Assembly (NCBI GenBank): GCA_025201865.1
Contig: MU603265.1
Location: 1 to 12,691, forward strand
Source of the DNA: Ramicandelaber brevisporus
Taxonomy: Eukaryota > Kickxellomycota > Ramicandelaberales > Ramicandelaberaceae
Length of the DNA: 12,691 nt
Reading direction: 5' to 3'
The notes beneath the pieces were generated by a model that ran no database searches, had not been told where the DNA came from, and saw only the letters and a program-made list of their open reading frames with translations. Below, piece by piece: positions 1 through 7,753 of the stretch (positions within the stretch are counted from its first letter, which is position 1; each line of letters opens with the position of its first letter). Made by a program: the position numbers and the translations under genes.

Positions 1-1947
1 CCAACTGCAATGGGATTCTTGTTGGGATACGCTGCCACTCATGCTGGAAAGAAGGACCAAGTTGCCACAAAGCTCATCGCAGTGCATATTCCAGCCATGA
101 CACTGTCGTCCTCGTACATTGACCACCAAAATGCCTTCTCACCGCACATTCACGGCAACAACACCGGCATCAGCTCGGTGAATCCTAACTCGACATCGTT
201 CACGGCTGCATCGTTTGACGGCGGTATGGCTTCATACGACCAGCAGCAGCAACAGCAGCCGCAGCCGCAGTATCCAACAGCCGTGTCGATGTCGGAAGCT
301 GCGAATCTGACTCGTGCTCTAGACCAAGTAGCCTCGGCGCAGATCCAGTCCATTGCCATGGTGTCAATTGGTCTCGTTTATCTTGGCGCAAAGAACGATC
401 GAATTGCCTCTGTCCTGCTCGATGAGATCCAGTGCCGAAATGCCCTCAACTCGATGGCACAGGCAGATGCACTCATCAACAGCAATCTCAGCGCATCTGG
501 GCATCCGTCGTCTTCATCATCATCGCTATCAAACCAGCTCCATGTCGATCAATCGCGGTACAGACTGGCTATGCATTCTCTGTCAGCTGCATTTGGATAT
601 GGATTCATCATGGTCGGTGCCGCTCCGACTGCCTGTCTACAGCCTCTTGGTGGTTTGATCACTGCGGCATCTCGCGGTGCATTATCGCCAACAGCAGGTG
701 TCACTGTTCCTGGCGCTCTCGTCGCAATTGGACTGTCGTTCCTTGCTACAAACTCGCAATCTGCTCTCAAGATTGTTCGACTGCCACAGCAGCTGCCGAA
801 GTTGTACACCATGCCACACGACATTGTGCTGCTGCGGTCTATGGCTACCTGTTTGATTCTTTGGCGCGCTATCGAGCCATCAATCGAGTGGGTCACAGCC
901 CACTGCCTTCCATCGTTACAATCTGACACCGCTGGATCCAGTCAAGCAGTCACTGATCGTGCTGTGTTTGCATCCCTTTCAAGTCAAGCCAAATGTGCAG
1001 CAATGATGGCTGTGTCTGGTGCATTATTTGTGATTGGCATCAAGTACACTGGTTCGTCAAACAAGCAAGTTACAGCACTACTCGAGACTCACCTGGCCCT
1101 ATTCGAACACTATGCATTCACTGCAAATGCCACTGCCGATCCAGCCAAGCGCACGAGCTTTGCCAGGCGGCAGCTTGCCTCAATCGCTCTTCAGGCTTTG
1201 AGCACCACCATTTTGGCAGCGTCTCTAGTTCATGCCGCTTCTGGTGATTTGGCACTTCTCAAGCGACTCCGGCTTCTGCACGGTCGGCTCAGCGGCGAAG
1301 TCAACTATGGTCACCACATGGCATGGCACATAGCCAAAGGCTTTCTGTTCCTCTCGGCTGGCAACGCTGCTCCAGTCATTGATTCTACCAAGTTGAGCAA
1401 TGTTGCATTACTGGTGTGCTCGCTGTTCCCACTGCTCCCAACCTCACCCACTGAGAATCGGTGCCATTTGCAGCCGCTGCGACACTTGTGGGCATTAACA
1501 ACACGCCGACATGTTCTGGTTGTGCGGGATGCTGATGATGGACACAGTTTAAACGAGAAGTGCCAGGTGAAGATCATCCAGCACTTTGGCGACAAAACGA
1601 GGCGAGTACAGAGTGCAGCTCTCCCGGCAGTATTACCTGAACTGTCTTCACGGCTTGGTTTCATTGTGGAGTGTGATGGATACTGGCCGGTAAGATATCC
1701 GCCTGGAACTCTCAAAGAACCGATCATTTTCCTGCACAAACGAAGTATCAATGCAGAACCACATGTAGATGTGAACAAGCTTACTCTCCATGACGATTTA
1801 CAGCTCGTTCAGCAAGTAGCTCGTTGCATTCCTCTCTGCCTGAAGCAACCGCAGCAGAAACGACAAGAAACTGACATCGATGACATTGAACTGCGGATTG
1901 CAGCCGAGCTAAGTCGCTTAAGTATTCCTGTAAACATTACTCACTAA
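1..1947 (+). CDS. APC1: Anaphase-promoting complex subunit 1 (APC1/Cut4), C-terminal part, 5'-truncated by window edge
   Basis: APC1 is the large scaffold subunit of the APC/C ubiquitin ligase, which degrades cyclins and securin in mitosis. The frame is open from base 1, so the first ATG (position 10) is internal; 648 codons are visible before the TAA. Family-like segments occur in order: a PC-repeat stretch ending in KLIAVHIPA (near residues 20-33), then a Gln/Pro-rich insert (YDQQQQQQPQPQ, near residue 80), then further PC repeats (SIGLVYLGA and VLLDEI, roughly residues 120-140). Next come GALFVIGIKYTGS and, near residues 425-450, GEVNYGHHMAWHIAKGFLFL, which closely resembles the GGEMNYGFHLAHHMALGLLFL segment of animal APC1. 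NRCHLQPLRHLWAL then leads into the beta-sandwich region (LPELSSRLGF, YWPV). The protein ends about 90 residues after that point, earlier than I recall for animal APC1. No intron is evident. The N-terminal WD40 part lies outside the window. Confidence 0.93.
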   Translation, partial: PTAMGFLLGYAATHAGKKDQVATKLIAVHIPAMTLSSSYIDHQNAFSPHIHGNNTGISSVNPNSTSFTAASFDGGMASYDQQQQQQPQPQYPTAVSMSEAANLTRALDQVASAQIQSIAMVSIGLVYLGAKNDRIASVLLDEIQCRNALNSMAQADALINSNLSASGHPSSSSSSLSNQLHVDQSRYRLAMHSLSAAFGYGFIMVGAAPTACLQPLGGLITAASRGALSPTAGVTVPGALVAIGLSFLATNSQSALKIVRLPQQLPKLYTMPHDIVLLRSMATCLILWRAIEPSIEWVTAHCLPSLQSDTAGSSQAVTDRAVFASLSSQAKCAAMMAVSGALFVIGIKYTGSSNKQVTALLETHLALFEHYAFTANATADPAKRTSFARRQLASIALQALSTTILAASLVHAASGDLALLKRLRLLHGRLSGEVNYGHHMAWHIAKGFLFLSAGNAAPVIDSTKLSNVALLVCSLFPLLPTSPTENRCHLQPLRHLWALTTRRHVLVVRDADDGHSLNEKCQVKIIQHFGDKTRRVQSAALPAVLPELSSRLGFIVECDGYWPVRYPPGTLKEPIIFLHKRSINAEPHVDVNKLTLHDDLQLVQQVARCIPLCLKQPQQKRQETDIDDIELRIAAELSRLSIPVNITH

Positions 1948-1991
1948 TTTGAAGTCAATCACACTGGTTCGCTGTTTTGCTCACATGATAC

Positions 1992-2037
1992 CAACGGTGA
2001 TGTAATGCCGTTGTGCCGCCTTCGACTAGTTGAAGGC
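1992..2037. repeat. Two adjacent inverted repeats in the APC1 3' flank
   Basis: CAACGG (1992-1997) pairs with CCGTTG (2008-2013) around a 10-nt loop. Four bases later, GCCTTCGACT (2018-2027) is followed directly by AGTTGAAGGC (2028-2037), a 20-nt palindrome with a single mismatch that could be a G-U wobble in RNA. They lie 45-90 nt after the APC1 stop. They could form two neighbouring stem-loops in the 3' UTR; any role is inference. Confidence 0.6.
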
Positions 2038-2145
2038 AATCTCCTGGCCTGATCTAGTTCAACCTGGTAACAACCAGCAGAACAACAAGTGGGTAAAATG
2101 GCTTCTCTTCGACTGATCTACTCCTTCCGTGCCTTCTGTGATTAG

Positions 2146-2185
2146 GCAGTAACAACAACAACAACAACAACAGTAACAGCAGCAA
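2146..2185. repeat. (AAC)n / CAG-rich triplet tract
   Basis: Seven perfect AAC units occupy 2151-2171 and are flanked by CAG/TAA/CAG variants. This is a non-coding simple repeat of the same triplet family that encodes Gln and Ser runs in the neighbouring genes. Confidence 0.85.
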
Positions 2186-2246
2186 GCGAAACCATATCCG
2201 ACGCGTATCGACTGATAAAAACAATCTAAATTAAGCGCATCCAGCA

Positions 2247-2561
2247 ATGTGTCAAGTCTGGGTAGGCAACGGGTATATCAACCGCCCATGCATTAATTGT
2301 ACTAGATCTACCACTACTGCTGCTGTTGCGACTGGTAGTGGCTCGTTCGGAGGTGTTTCTGCACTAGCATGGAACAAAAATCAACAGCATGAAGATCCTG
2401 CTGATAGACACTATCACAGAATGTACCGGAATGAGATTTACGGCTCTCCATGTACGATTTATAGTTATACGAATGGTTCAAACTACAGCAAGACTCCAAT
2501 TGGTCATGAAGGTCGTATATTTGGTGGTGCGTGGCAGCCAACTCTTCCTACTTGGGACTGA
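2247..2561 (+). CDS. Doubtful small ORF, 104 aa, no recognised family
   Basis: This ATG-to-TGA frame lies in the middle of the convergent spacer. I do not recognise the product. It is Gly-, Tyr-, Asn- and Thr-rich, with short motifs such as SGSFGGVSALAW, YGSPCTIYSYTNGSNYS and IFGGAWQP. No signal peptide or transmembrane segment is obvious. An AT-rich GATAAAAA stretch lies about 35 bp upstream and could serve as a TATA-like element, and the base at -3 of the ATG is a purine. Against it, the third-position base use appears less GC-rich than in the carrier gene, an overlapping antisense ORF of similar size exists, and a 100-codon frame can arise by chance in 800 bp. It may be a real lineage-specific gene, an exon of a spliced transcript, or noise. 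Confidence 0.25.
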   Translation: MCQVWVGNGYINRPCINCTRSTTTAAVATGSGSFGGVSALAWNKNQQHEDPADRHYHRMYRNEIYGSPCTIYSYTNGSNYSKTPIGHEGRIFGGAWQPTLPTWD

Positions 2562-2755
2562 CATGACAATTGCTGATTCCACTCCACGAGCAATACGCGG
2601 TTTAGTGTTGATATCTCGGCTTTTCAGATCGAACTTTCAAAAAAAAGGACATTACTGCTTTATCAATTAGCAGAGGGGACGTTGTTATTATCAATGTCGG
2701 AATGTGGAGGGATTTTAGATCAAATCAAAGTTAGGATGAATGTGATTTAGCTTGA

Positions 2756-4621
2756 TCATTCTGGCTTCATTACTGGGAAGGTGAGCGTCTCGCGCATGTG
2801 GCATCCTCCACAAACTAGGGAAACCACTCTATCAATGCCCATTCCCCATCCACCAGTCGGCGGCAGTCCCACCTCCAGCGCTTCACAGAATCCTTCGTCT
2901 GGAATTGGTGCTTCATCGTCACCGCGCTGTCTGTCTCTTTGCTGCTCCATGAACCGCTCTCGTTGCTCGGCTGGATCATTCAACTCTTCGTATGCATTGA
3001 CCAGCTCTTTACCAGCCACAAAGAGTTCAAAACGAGCTGCTTTGCGGTTCATCATGGTTGATGCTTCTGCTGTTGTCGTTGTTGATGATGATGCTGATGA
3101 GGAAGCGTCGGTGGATGTGAATGATTTGGCAAGCGGTGACAGGATTGCAGGATGGCCAAAGAGGAATGTGGGCTGCTCACACTGTGGCTCAATAAGTGCT
3201 CCAATCATGGCATCTAACAGACGTGGGATGGTTGGTGCGGACGGAATGGCAATCTTAAGTGTGCGGCAGTGGTTCATTAATGCCTCGGTGGCAGCATTTT
3301 GGTTCTGCGGACTGAAATCAGGCAGCTTGCATCCAATGCATCTCTCCAGCTCGTCAGTCACATCGATTCTCGCAAACGACTTGGCAAAATCAATCTCAAC
3401 GCTCTGATGAGCTCCATTGTCACCATCAACTCCATTCTCAACAGGCAGCTTGACCGATGACCGTTTGCCATCCGTCGAAGTCTTTGCCACAATCTCACGC
3501 AACAGTTGTTCAGTCATGTACATCAATGCATCGATATCAGCGTATGCCATGTAAAATTCACATGTTGTAAACTCTGGATTATGATCAGCATCAATGCCTT
3601 CGTTTCTAAACTGCTTTCCAATTTCATAAACACGCTCCATCCCTCCAATCACCAACTGCTTCAAAAACAGTTCTGGTGCAATTCTCAAATTCAGCTCCAA
3701 GTCATCCAATGCATTTGCCTTGGTTATAAACGGTCTTGCCGCCGCTCCGCCACATTGTGGCCAGAGAATTGGGGTTTCAACCTCCAGGAAATTGCGCGAG
3801 TCGAGGAACTGGCGCACCAGACGAATGACATGAGAGCGAGTGCGTAAAATGTGGAGAGCACTGGATGAATTGACAATGAGATCGAGGTGGCGCTGACGGA
3901 AACGCTTGTTTGGATCACGCAAACCGGAATCAAATGGAATTGGACGGATGCATGGTGTCAACAGGCGCATTGATGAAGAGTACAGGGAGAGCTCGGAGGT
4001 CTTGGTGAGACCAGGCAGACCCGCGACTTGGATGGTGTCGCCCAAGTGCACACCTTTGCGAATCGCATCAAATGTCATCGACTCGCTGCTGTCGGCAGAA
4101 GCATGGTTGCGTTTTGAGGAAACAACCTGGAGTCGATGGCCATTTTGGACAATGTCGAAGAAGATGAGCGAGTTGCTGGCTTCGCGTCGTGCGACAACGC
4201 GGCCTGCTACGGTCGGGATTGGCCGCTTTAACGATTCAAACTCTTCTTGTGTTAGCTTGGTTCCTGGCTGCTTCAAGAGGGGTTCAAAATCATGGATGAA
4301 TTCACCAATCTGCCCAACACTTCCACTGCCATCAGATGTTGTTGTTGTTACTGCTGTCGTACCTGCTTCTGGTCGAATACGTGGATAAAGAGGAATGTTC
4401 AAGCTCTTGAGCTGGTCAAGACGCATCGTCCGATATCGCTCGAGGTTGGCGCTCGAAGACGCTGTCCCTGCTGCTGTTGCTGTTGCTGCTACTCCCTCAA
4501 TATTCTCCGTGACATTCGAGCTGTAGGAACGCACCGCCATAGTCGGCAGCGATCGTCGCAGGACACTACCACCACTGCCACCAACGACAGCGGTGCATCT
4601 CGGTATCCGAGTCAACAGCAT
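2756..4621 (-). CDS. MSK1: Lysyl-tRNA synthetase, class II, probably mitochondrial
   Basis: The enzyme charges tRNA-Lys with lysine, here probably in the mitochondrial matrix. The start is the ATG at 4621-4619, giving 621 aa; an in-frame GTG six codons upstream (4639) is not a plausible eukaryotic start. The N-terminus (MLLTRIPRC, then SVLRRS and VRSYSS) has scattered Arg, many Ser and no acid, as in matrix presequences. An OB-fold anticodon-binding region follows (VAGRVVARREAS). Motif 1 lies near residues 262-284 (ending FLEVETPIL), then GGAAARPF and LRIAPEL. Motif 2 is at 338-357 (FRNEGID...HNPEFTTCEFY), then FELFVAGKELVNAYEELNDP. Motif 3 is at 585-598 (GLPPTGGWGMGIDR). The NAYEELND and TGGWG signatures separate LysRS from AspRS and AsnRS. 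A Ser/Thr-rich insert of about 25 residues (near 500-525) lies between SPLAK and RFELF. The gene is divergent from the carrier gene. Confidence 0.93.
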   Translation of the reverse strand: MLLTRIPRCTAVVGGSGGSVLRRSLPTMAVRSYSSNVTENIEGVAATATAAGTASSSANLERYRTMRLDQLKSLNIPLYPRIRPEAGTTAVTTTTSDGSGSVGQIGEFIHDFEPLLKQPGTKLTQEEFESLKRPIPTVAGRVVARREASNSLIFFDIVQNGHRLQVVSSKRNHASADSSESMTFDAIRKGVHLGDTIQVAGLPGLTKTSELSLYSSSMRLLTPCIRPIPFDSGLRDPNKRFRQRHLDLIVNSSSALHILRTRSHVIRLVRQFLDSRNFLEVETPILWPQCGGAAARPFITKANALDDLELNLRIAPELFLKQLVIGGMERVYEIGKQFRNEGIDADHNPEFTTCEFYMAYADIDALMYMTEQLLREIVAKTSTDGKRSSVKLPVENGVDGDNGAHQSVEIDFAKSFARIDVTDELERCIGCKLPDFSPQNQNAATEALMNHCRTLKIAIPSAPTIPRLLDAMIGALIEPQCEQPTFLFGHPAILSPLAKSFTSTDASSSASSSTTTTAEASTMMNRKAARFELFVAGKELVNAYEELNDPAEQRERFMEQQRDRQRGDDEAPIPDEGFCEALEVGLPPTGGWGMGIDRVVSLVCGGCHMRETLTFPVMKPE

Positions 4622-4972
4622 TTCTTTTTTTGCGCGCACAAAAAGTTTTTCAGGTGTCTTCCGAACTGCAGATCAGCGAGAGAAAAGTGGAAGGGGTGTG
4701 GCGGTCACGAGGTCTGTCCGCGCGGTCCAATTGCAGTCTCCACAGATGCGGTTGAAGCCGGGTTTACCAGGACTCGATTCCGATATTGTTTTGCCAGCAC
4801 TGTACGCCATTCAGAGCAAGGAATCCGCAAGCAGATACATGCCGTTGTTGCTGCTACTGTTGCTGCAGCTGCTACTGCTGCGTGGTACACATGGGGGGGT
4901 TGTCCTTGATGACTCGCATTCTTCTTCCTCTTCTTCCGCTCTCACTTTGGTACACACTGTGAACACTTTCAT

Positions 4973-5012
4973 TCACTCGCTCACTCACTCACTCACTCAC
5001 TCACTCACTCAT
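4973..5012. repeat. (TCAC)n tetranucleotide microsatellite
   Basis: A perfect 30-nt TCAC array fills 4981-5010, with one interrupted unit on the left side (TCACTCGC at 4973-4980). It lies about 300 bp upstream of the carrier start codon. Confidence 0.9.
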
Positions 5013-5182
5013 TCTTTCTATCTTTCCTTCACTTCACTCGCTCGATTGCCCACTCACTTTCGCTTTTCGTCGTCTGCTCTCTTCTCGACACCCCCTTTTT
5101 GCCAATAAAAGTCGACCTTCTTTTCATCGTCCTTCAAAGCCCCACAAGAAGCTCCAAGATCCACAGTGCCGGGACTCCCTTT

Positions 5183-5227
5183 TCAGCTCAGCTCAGTTCA
5201 GTTCAGTTCAGCTCAGTCCTGTTCAGT
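5183..5227. repeat. TCAGY pentanucleotide array in the carrier leader
   Basis: Seven contiguous five-base units TCAGC or TCAGT occupy 5183-5217. One further unit (5223-5227) follows a five-base interruption. The array ends about 80 bp before the carrier ATG, so it is probably transcribed in the 5' UTR. Confidence 0.85.
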
Positions 5228-5308
5228 ATAGTCGTGCGCTTTCCTACCTTGTCTTCTCTTTGATCAGTTCGGTCCTTCCTCCAGTTTCGAGAGAGTAAAA
5301 AAAAAACC

Positions 5309-7576
5309 ATGTCTTCGCCAGCAACACCAACAGTCGAGATCAACAGCCATCTCCGCAAGTTATTCGCTGCCCACGCAACGTCTCAACATCCATCCAGCAG
5401 CAGCAGCAGCAGCAGCAGTAGCAGCGAGCCAGTGCTGACTCGGGAAGGCTTTGTGAACACATTCTATGCCATCCCATCCACTGCCGAAGAAGGCGCACTG
5501 TTCAGTGAGTCGGACCGCCCAATCCTTGCGACTCTGTTCGATGTTGCCGACAGTAAAGCAGCCTCAGTATTGACATTCGAGGAATTTCAGGCATTCCGTG
5601 AATTGTTGAGTCGCCCAGACGGTGACCTGCAGCTGGTGCTACGTCTCTTCGCTCCCCAGCAACAGTCCCAACAAGAACAGCAGTTACCCTCATTGCCGCT
5701 CAGCCATGTCAAGCAGGTACTGCGTGAGCACACTGGCGCATCCACCTCACAAAACAATGTTGAGGTTGATCTGGATGCACCCATACTGGCTGCATTCGTG
5801 GATGACCGCAAGTCCCAGTCTCTTTCGGCTGCGTCATTTGTAGAGCTGATCCGTGCCATCCCAGCCGAGCGTTTGCGCCAAATGTTTACGCGCGCCGACT
5901 CTTCTCAGTCCGGCTCAATCTCTCCGAGTGACTTCCGTGCATTGGCCAAGGCTGTTGCCGCCGACAAGATTGCCGATGAAGCCCTCGATAATGCTCTGCC
6001 TCGTCTTGTTGAGCCTGCATCAAGCGGCATCTCATTTGCGACAGCCACCGCCTTCTTCAACGTTGTTCGCGCCATTGACCAGGTTGAGCTTATTGCTCGC
6101 GTTGCTGCTGAGCAGAGTGAGGACGGTGCATCGCTGGACCGTGCCGATTTCGCAAATGTCGCACTGCGGATGGCTCGCACTGGCGTCCCGGCGTTCTCTC
6201 CTCTTGAGATTGAGGTGTTGTTTGCTGTGGCATCTCCTGCCGGCTCTGAGCGCCTCCAATTGGCTGATCTGCGGAACTCTCTGCATCCATCTCTTCGCTA
6301 CCGCCATCCAACTCCATCCACCTCTGCCGACAAGCCACAGATTGCTGGAGTTGCTGCCGCTGCCGTCAAAAAGTACAAGGATGATCCTCGCTCTGCCCTG
6401 GTCGAGATGCTTTTCCAGGCATACACTTTTGGTCTCGGTGCGATTGGTGGTGCATTCGGTGCCACCGTCGTATACCCAATTGATCTTGTCAAGACTCGCA
6501 TGCAGAACCAGCGCTCTGCCGTTGTTGGCGAAGTCATGTACAAGAACTCCATCGACTGCTTCAGAAAGGTTGTTCGCAACGAGGGTCTCAGAGGTCTGTA
6601 CTCTGGCCTGTTGCCGCAGCTGGTTGGCGTCGCTCCCGAGAAGGCCATCAAGCTGACCATGAACGACTTGGTGCGCAGCAAGTTCCGTGACCCGCAAACT
6701 GGTGAGATTAAGGTCTGGGCAGAAATCCTGGCTGGTTGCACCGCTGGAGGCTCGCAGGTTGTGTTTACCAACCCGCTGGAAATCGTCAAGATTCGTCTGC
6801 AAGTGCAGGGTGAAAAGATGGGCTTGACCAAGTCATTGGAAGGCGCACCACGCCGCTCGGCAATCTCGATTGTGCGCGAGCTCGGTCTCTTGGGTCTGTA
6901 CAAGGGTGCTGGCGCATGCCTGTTGCGTGACATTCCATTCTCGGGTATCTACTTCCCAGTCTATGCTCATTTGAAGAAGGACGTGTTCCACGAGGGCAAA
7001 GATGGCAAGCGCCTTGGTATGGGCGAGCTGCTGCTCTCTGGTGCCATTGCCGGTATGCCTGCTGCCTATCTCGTCACCCCAGCCGATGTCATCAAGACCC
7101 GTCTCCAGGTTGAAGCTCGTAAGGGCCAGGCCACGTATTCTGGCATCGTTGATGCTGCCCGCAAGATTTATGCCCAAGAAGGTGCCTCTGCATTCTTCAA
7201 GGGCGGTGTTGCCCGTGTTCTGCGGTCATCGCCACAGTTTGCCTGCACCTTGATGATGTACGAAGTTCTGCAGAAGACCTTCCCATTCCCAGGCACTGCA
7301 AACTACAAGGAGCTCCAGGAAGCCAAGCTGAATGCGGCCACAGCTGCCACTCCAATGGGCGGTCGCAGCCGCGGTCTGTTGACTGACCTGCTGCACCAGG
7401 TTGCACCCACCTGGGTTAATCAAGCTGGCTCTTCGGCATCGTCTGCTGAACAGGCTGCCAGCGCTGAACGGTGGGCTGCTCTGCGCGTGCGTGGCGCTGT
7501 TCGCATGCTCAAGGATATCGACCCACGCATTGGTGCCAAGTACATTGGTGCTGATGGTCTCTCTACCGCAAACTAA
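5309..7576 (+). CDS. AGC1: Mitochondrial aspartate/glutamate carrier with EF-hand N-terminal domain (SLC25A12/13, Agc1 type)
   Basis: The protein exchanges matrix aspartate for cytosolic glutamate and a proton across the inner mitochondrial membrane, supporting the malate-aspartate shuttle. The 755 residues fall into three parts. The N-terminal regulatory region (about 1-350) carries EF-hand-like segments: a degenerate loop at 81-92, a better loop at 197-208 ([12 protein letters not shown]), and [10 protein letters not shown] further on. The carrier domain (about 370-670) has three signature repeats: PIDLVKTR (390-397), PLEIVKIR (489-496) and PADVIKTR (591-598). [31 protein letters not shown] and RSSPQF are near-identical to animal carriers. 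A C-terminal tail of about 85 residues follows. The start ATG sits in AAAACCATG. An 11-residue Ser run (29-39) interrupts the N-terminus, and the loop aligned to animal EF-hand 3 is a Gln-rich segment. Many fungi also have short carriers without EF-hands; this is the long, animal-like form. Confidence 0.95.
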   Translation: MSSPATPTVEINSHLRKLFAAHATSQHPSSSSSSSSSSSEPVLTREGFVNTFYAIPSTAEEGALFSESDRPILATLFDVADSKAASVLTFEEFQAFRELLSRPDGDLQLVLRLFAPQQQSQQEQQLPSLPLSHVKQVLREHTGASTSQNNVEVDLDAPILAAFVDDRKSQSLSAASFVELIRAIPAERLRQMFTRADSSQSGSISPSDFRALAKAVAADKIADEALDNALPRLVEPASSGISFATATAFFNVVRAIDQVELIARVAAEQSEDGASLDRADFANVALRMARTGVPAFSPLEIEVLFAVASPAGSERLQLADLRNSLHPSLRYRHPTPSTSADKPQIAGVAAAAVKKYKDDPRSALVEMLFQAYTFGLGAIGGAFGATVVYPIDLVKTRMQNQRSAVVGEVMYKNSIDCFRKVVRNEGLRGLYSGLLPQLVGVAPEKAIKLTMNDLVRSKFRDPQTGEIKVWAEILAGCTAGGSQVVFTNPLEIVKIRLQVQGEKMGLTKSLEGAPRRSAISIVRELGLLGLYKGAGACLLRDIPFSGIYFPVYAHLKKDVFHEGKDGKRLGMGELLLSGAIAGMPAAYLVTPADVIKTRLQVEARKGQATYSGIVDAARKIYAQEGASAFFKGGVARVLRSSPQFACTLMMYEVLQKTFPFPGTANYKELQEAKLNAATAATPMGGRSRGLLTDLLHQVAPTWVNQAGSSASSAEQAASAERWAALRVRGAVRMLKDIDPRIGAKYIGADGLSTAN
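5393..5425 (+). repeat. AGC/AGT repeat encoding an 11-residue Ser run
   Basis: TCC is followed by seven AGC codons, one AGT and two AGC. The same triplet family read in another phase gives Gln runs elsewhere in the window. It lies inside the carrier N-terminal domain. Confidence 0.9.
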
Positions 7577-7753
7577 TAAAAGTCTCTGCATCATCCAGTT
7601 CCCCCCTTATTTACTCCTACTATAGACCTCAGTCTATCCATGACACCCCTGCTACACTCTATTATTATTATTGAAACAATAAAAGAAATTAGAAGAACGG
7701 AGTTACTACTTTAACAAAGAAATTAACTGGAGATTTATGGAGTAGAGTGCATA
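7577..7753. terminator. Convergent 3' ends of carrier and golgin genes, with AATAAA signals
   Basis: The two stop codons are only 177 bp apart. On the + strand AATAAA occurs at 7575-7580, overlapping the carrier stop, and again at 7678-7683. The second is the better candidate polyadenylation signal for the carrier. On the - strand the same area reads AATAATAATAATAG, an AT-rich variant that could serve the golgin transcript. The two 3' UTRs probably overlap. Confidence 0.55.

Larger units (their letters stand above)
1948..2755. other. Convergent intergenic spacer between APC1 and LysRS
   Basis: This 808-bp region lies between the stop codons of two convergent genes, so it should hold both 3' UTRs. 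It contains two adjacent inverted repeats (1992-2013 and 2018-2037), an (AAC)n tract (2151-2171) and an eight-A run near 2640. It also contains one small ORF of doubtful status (2247-2561). I see no tRNA, rRNA or recognisable mobile-element signature. It is long for a convergent spacer compared with the 177 bp between the other convergent pair in this window. Confidence 0.7.
4622..5308. promoter_or_regulatory. Divergent promoter region of LysRS and the aspartate/glutamate carrier
   Basis: This 687-bp region separates two outward-pointing start codons, so it should contain both promoters and 5' UTRs. It holds a GTT/GCT-rich triplet stretch (about 4842-4882), CT-rich pyrimidine blocks (about 4918-4940 and 5011-5045), a CACT tetranucleotide array, a CCAAT pentamer on the + strand at 5102-5106, a TCAGY pentamer array, and ten A residues (5297-5306) ending two bases before the carrier ATG. 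Pyrimidine-rich blocks are common in fungal core promoters. Exact start sites cannot be read from sequence. Confidence 0.7.

Noticed and set aside
1690-1700. GTAAGATAT inside APC1, a strong-looking 5' splice site
   Set aside because: The frame is open across it and the encoded YWPV...FLHKRS fits the family fold, so no intron is needed.
1994-2056. Possible C/D box snoRNA (GTGATGT ... CTGA) after APC1
   Set aside because: The C box is imperfect, the internal region is taken up by inverted repeats, and no terminal stem is clear.
2475-2484. GGTTCAAACT, resembling a tRNA B box
   Set aside because: The final invariant C is missing, and I found no A box or acceptor stem at the right distance.
4622-4639. 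LysRS start six codons upstream at 4639
   Set aside because: The codon there is GTG, not ATG; the ATG at 4621 already starts a good mitochondrial presequence.
4705-4890. 61-codon minus-strand ORF upstream of LysRS
   Set aside because: Ala/Thr-rich start from triplet repeats and no recognisable motif; it could at most be an upstream ORF in the leader, which I cannot support.
4593-5108. 171-codon + strand ORF in the LysRS/carrier spacer, with a Leu run
   Set aside because: It overlaps the LysRS 5' end antisense, and its composition comes from GTT/GCT triplets and the TCAC array (repeated HSLT); no family resemblance.
5622-6656. Long overlapping + and - frames inside the carrier gene
   Set aside because: They are shadow frames of a strongly supported coding sequence.
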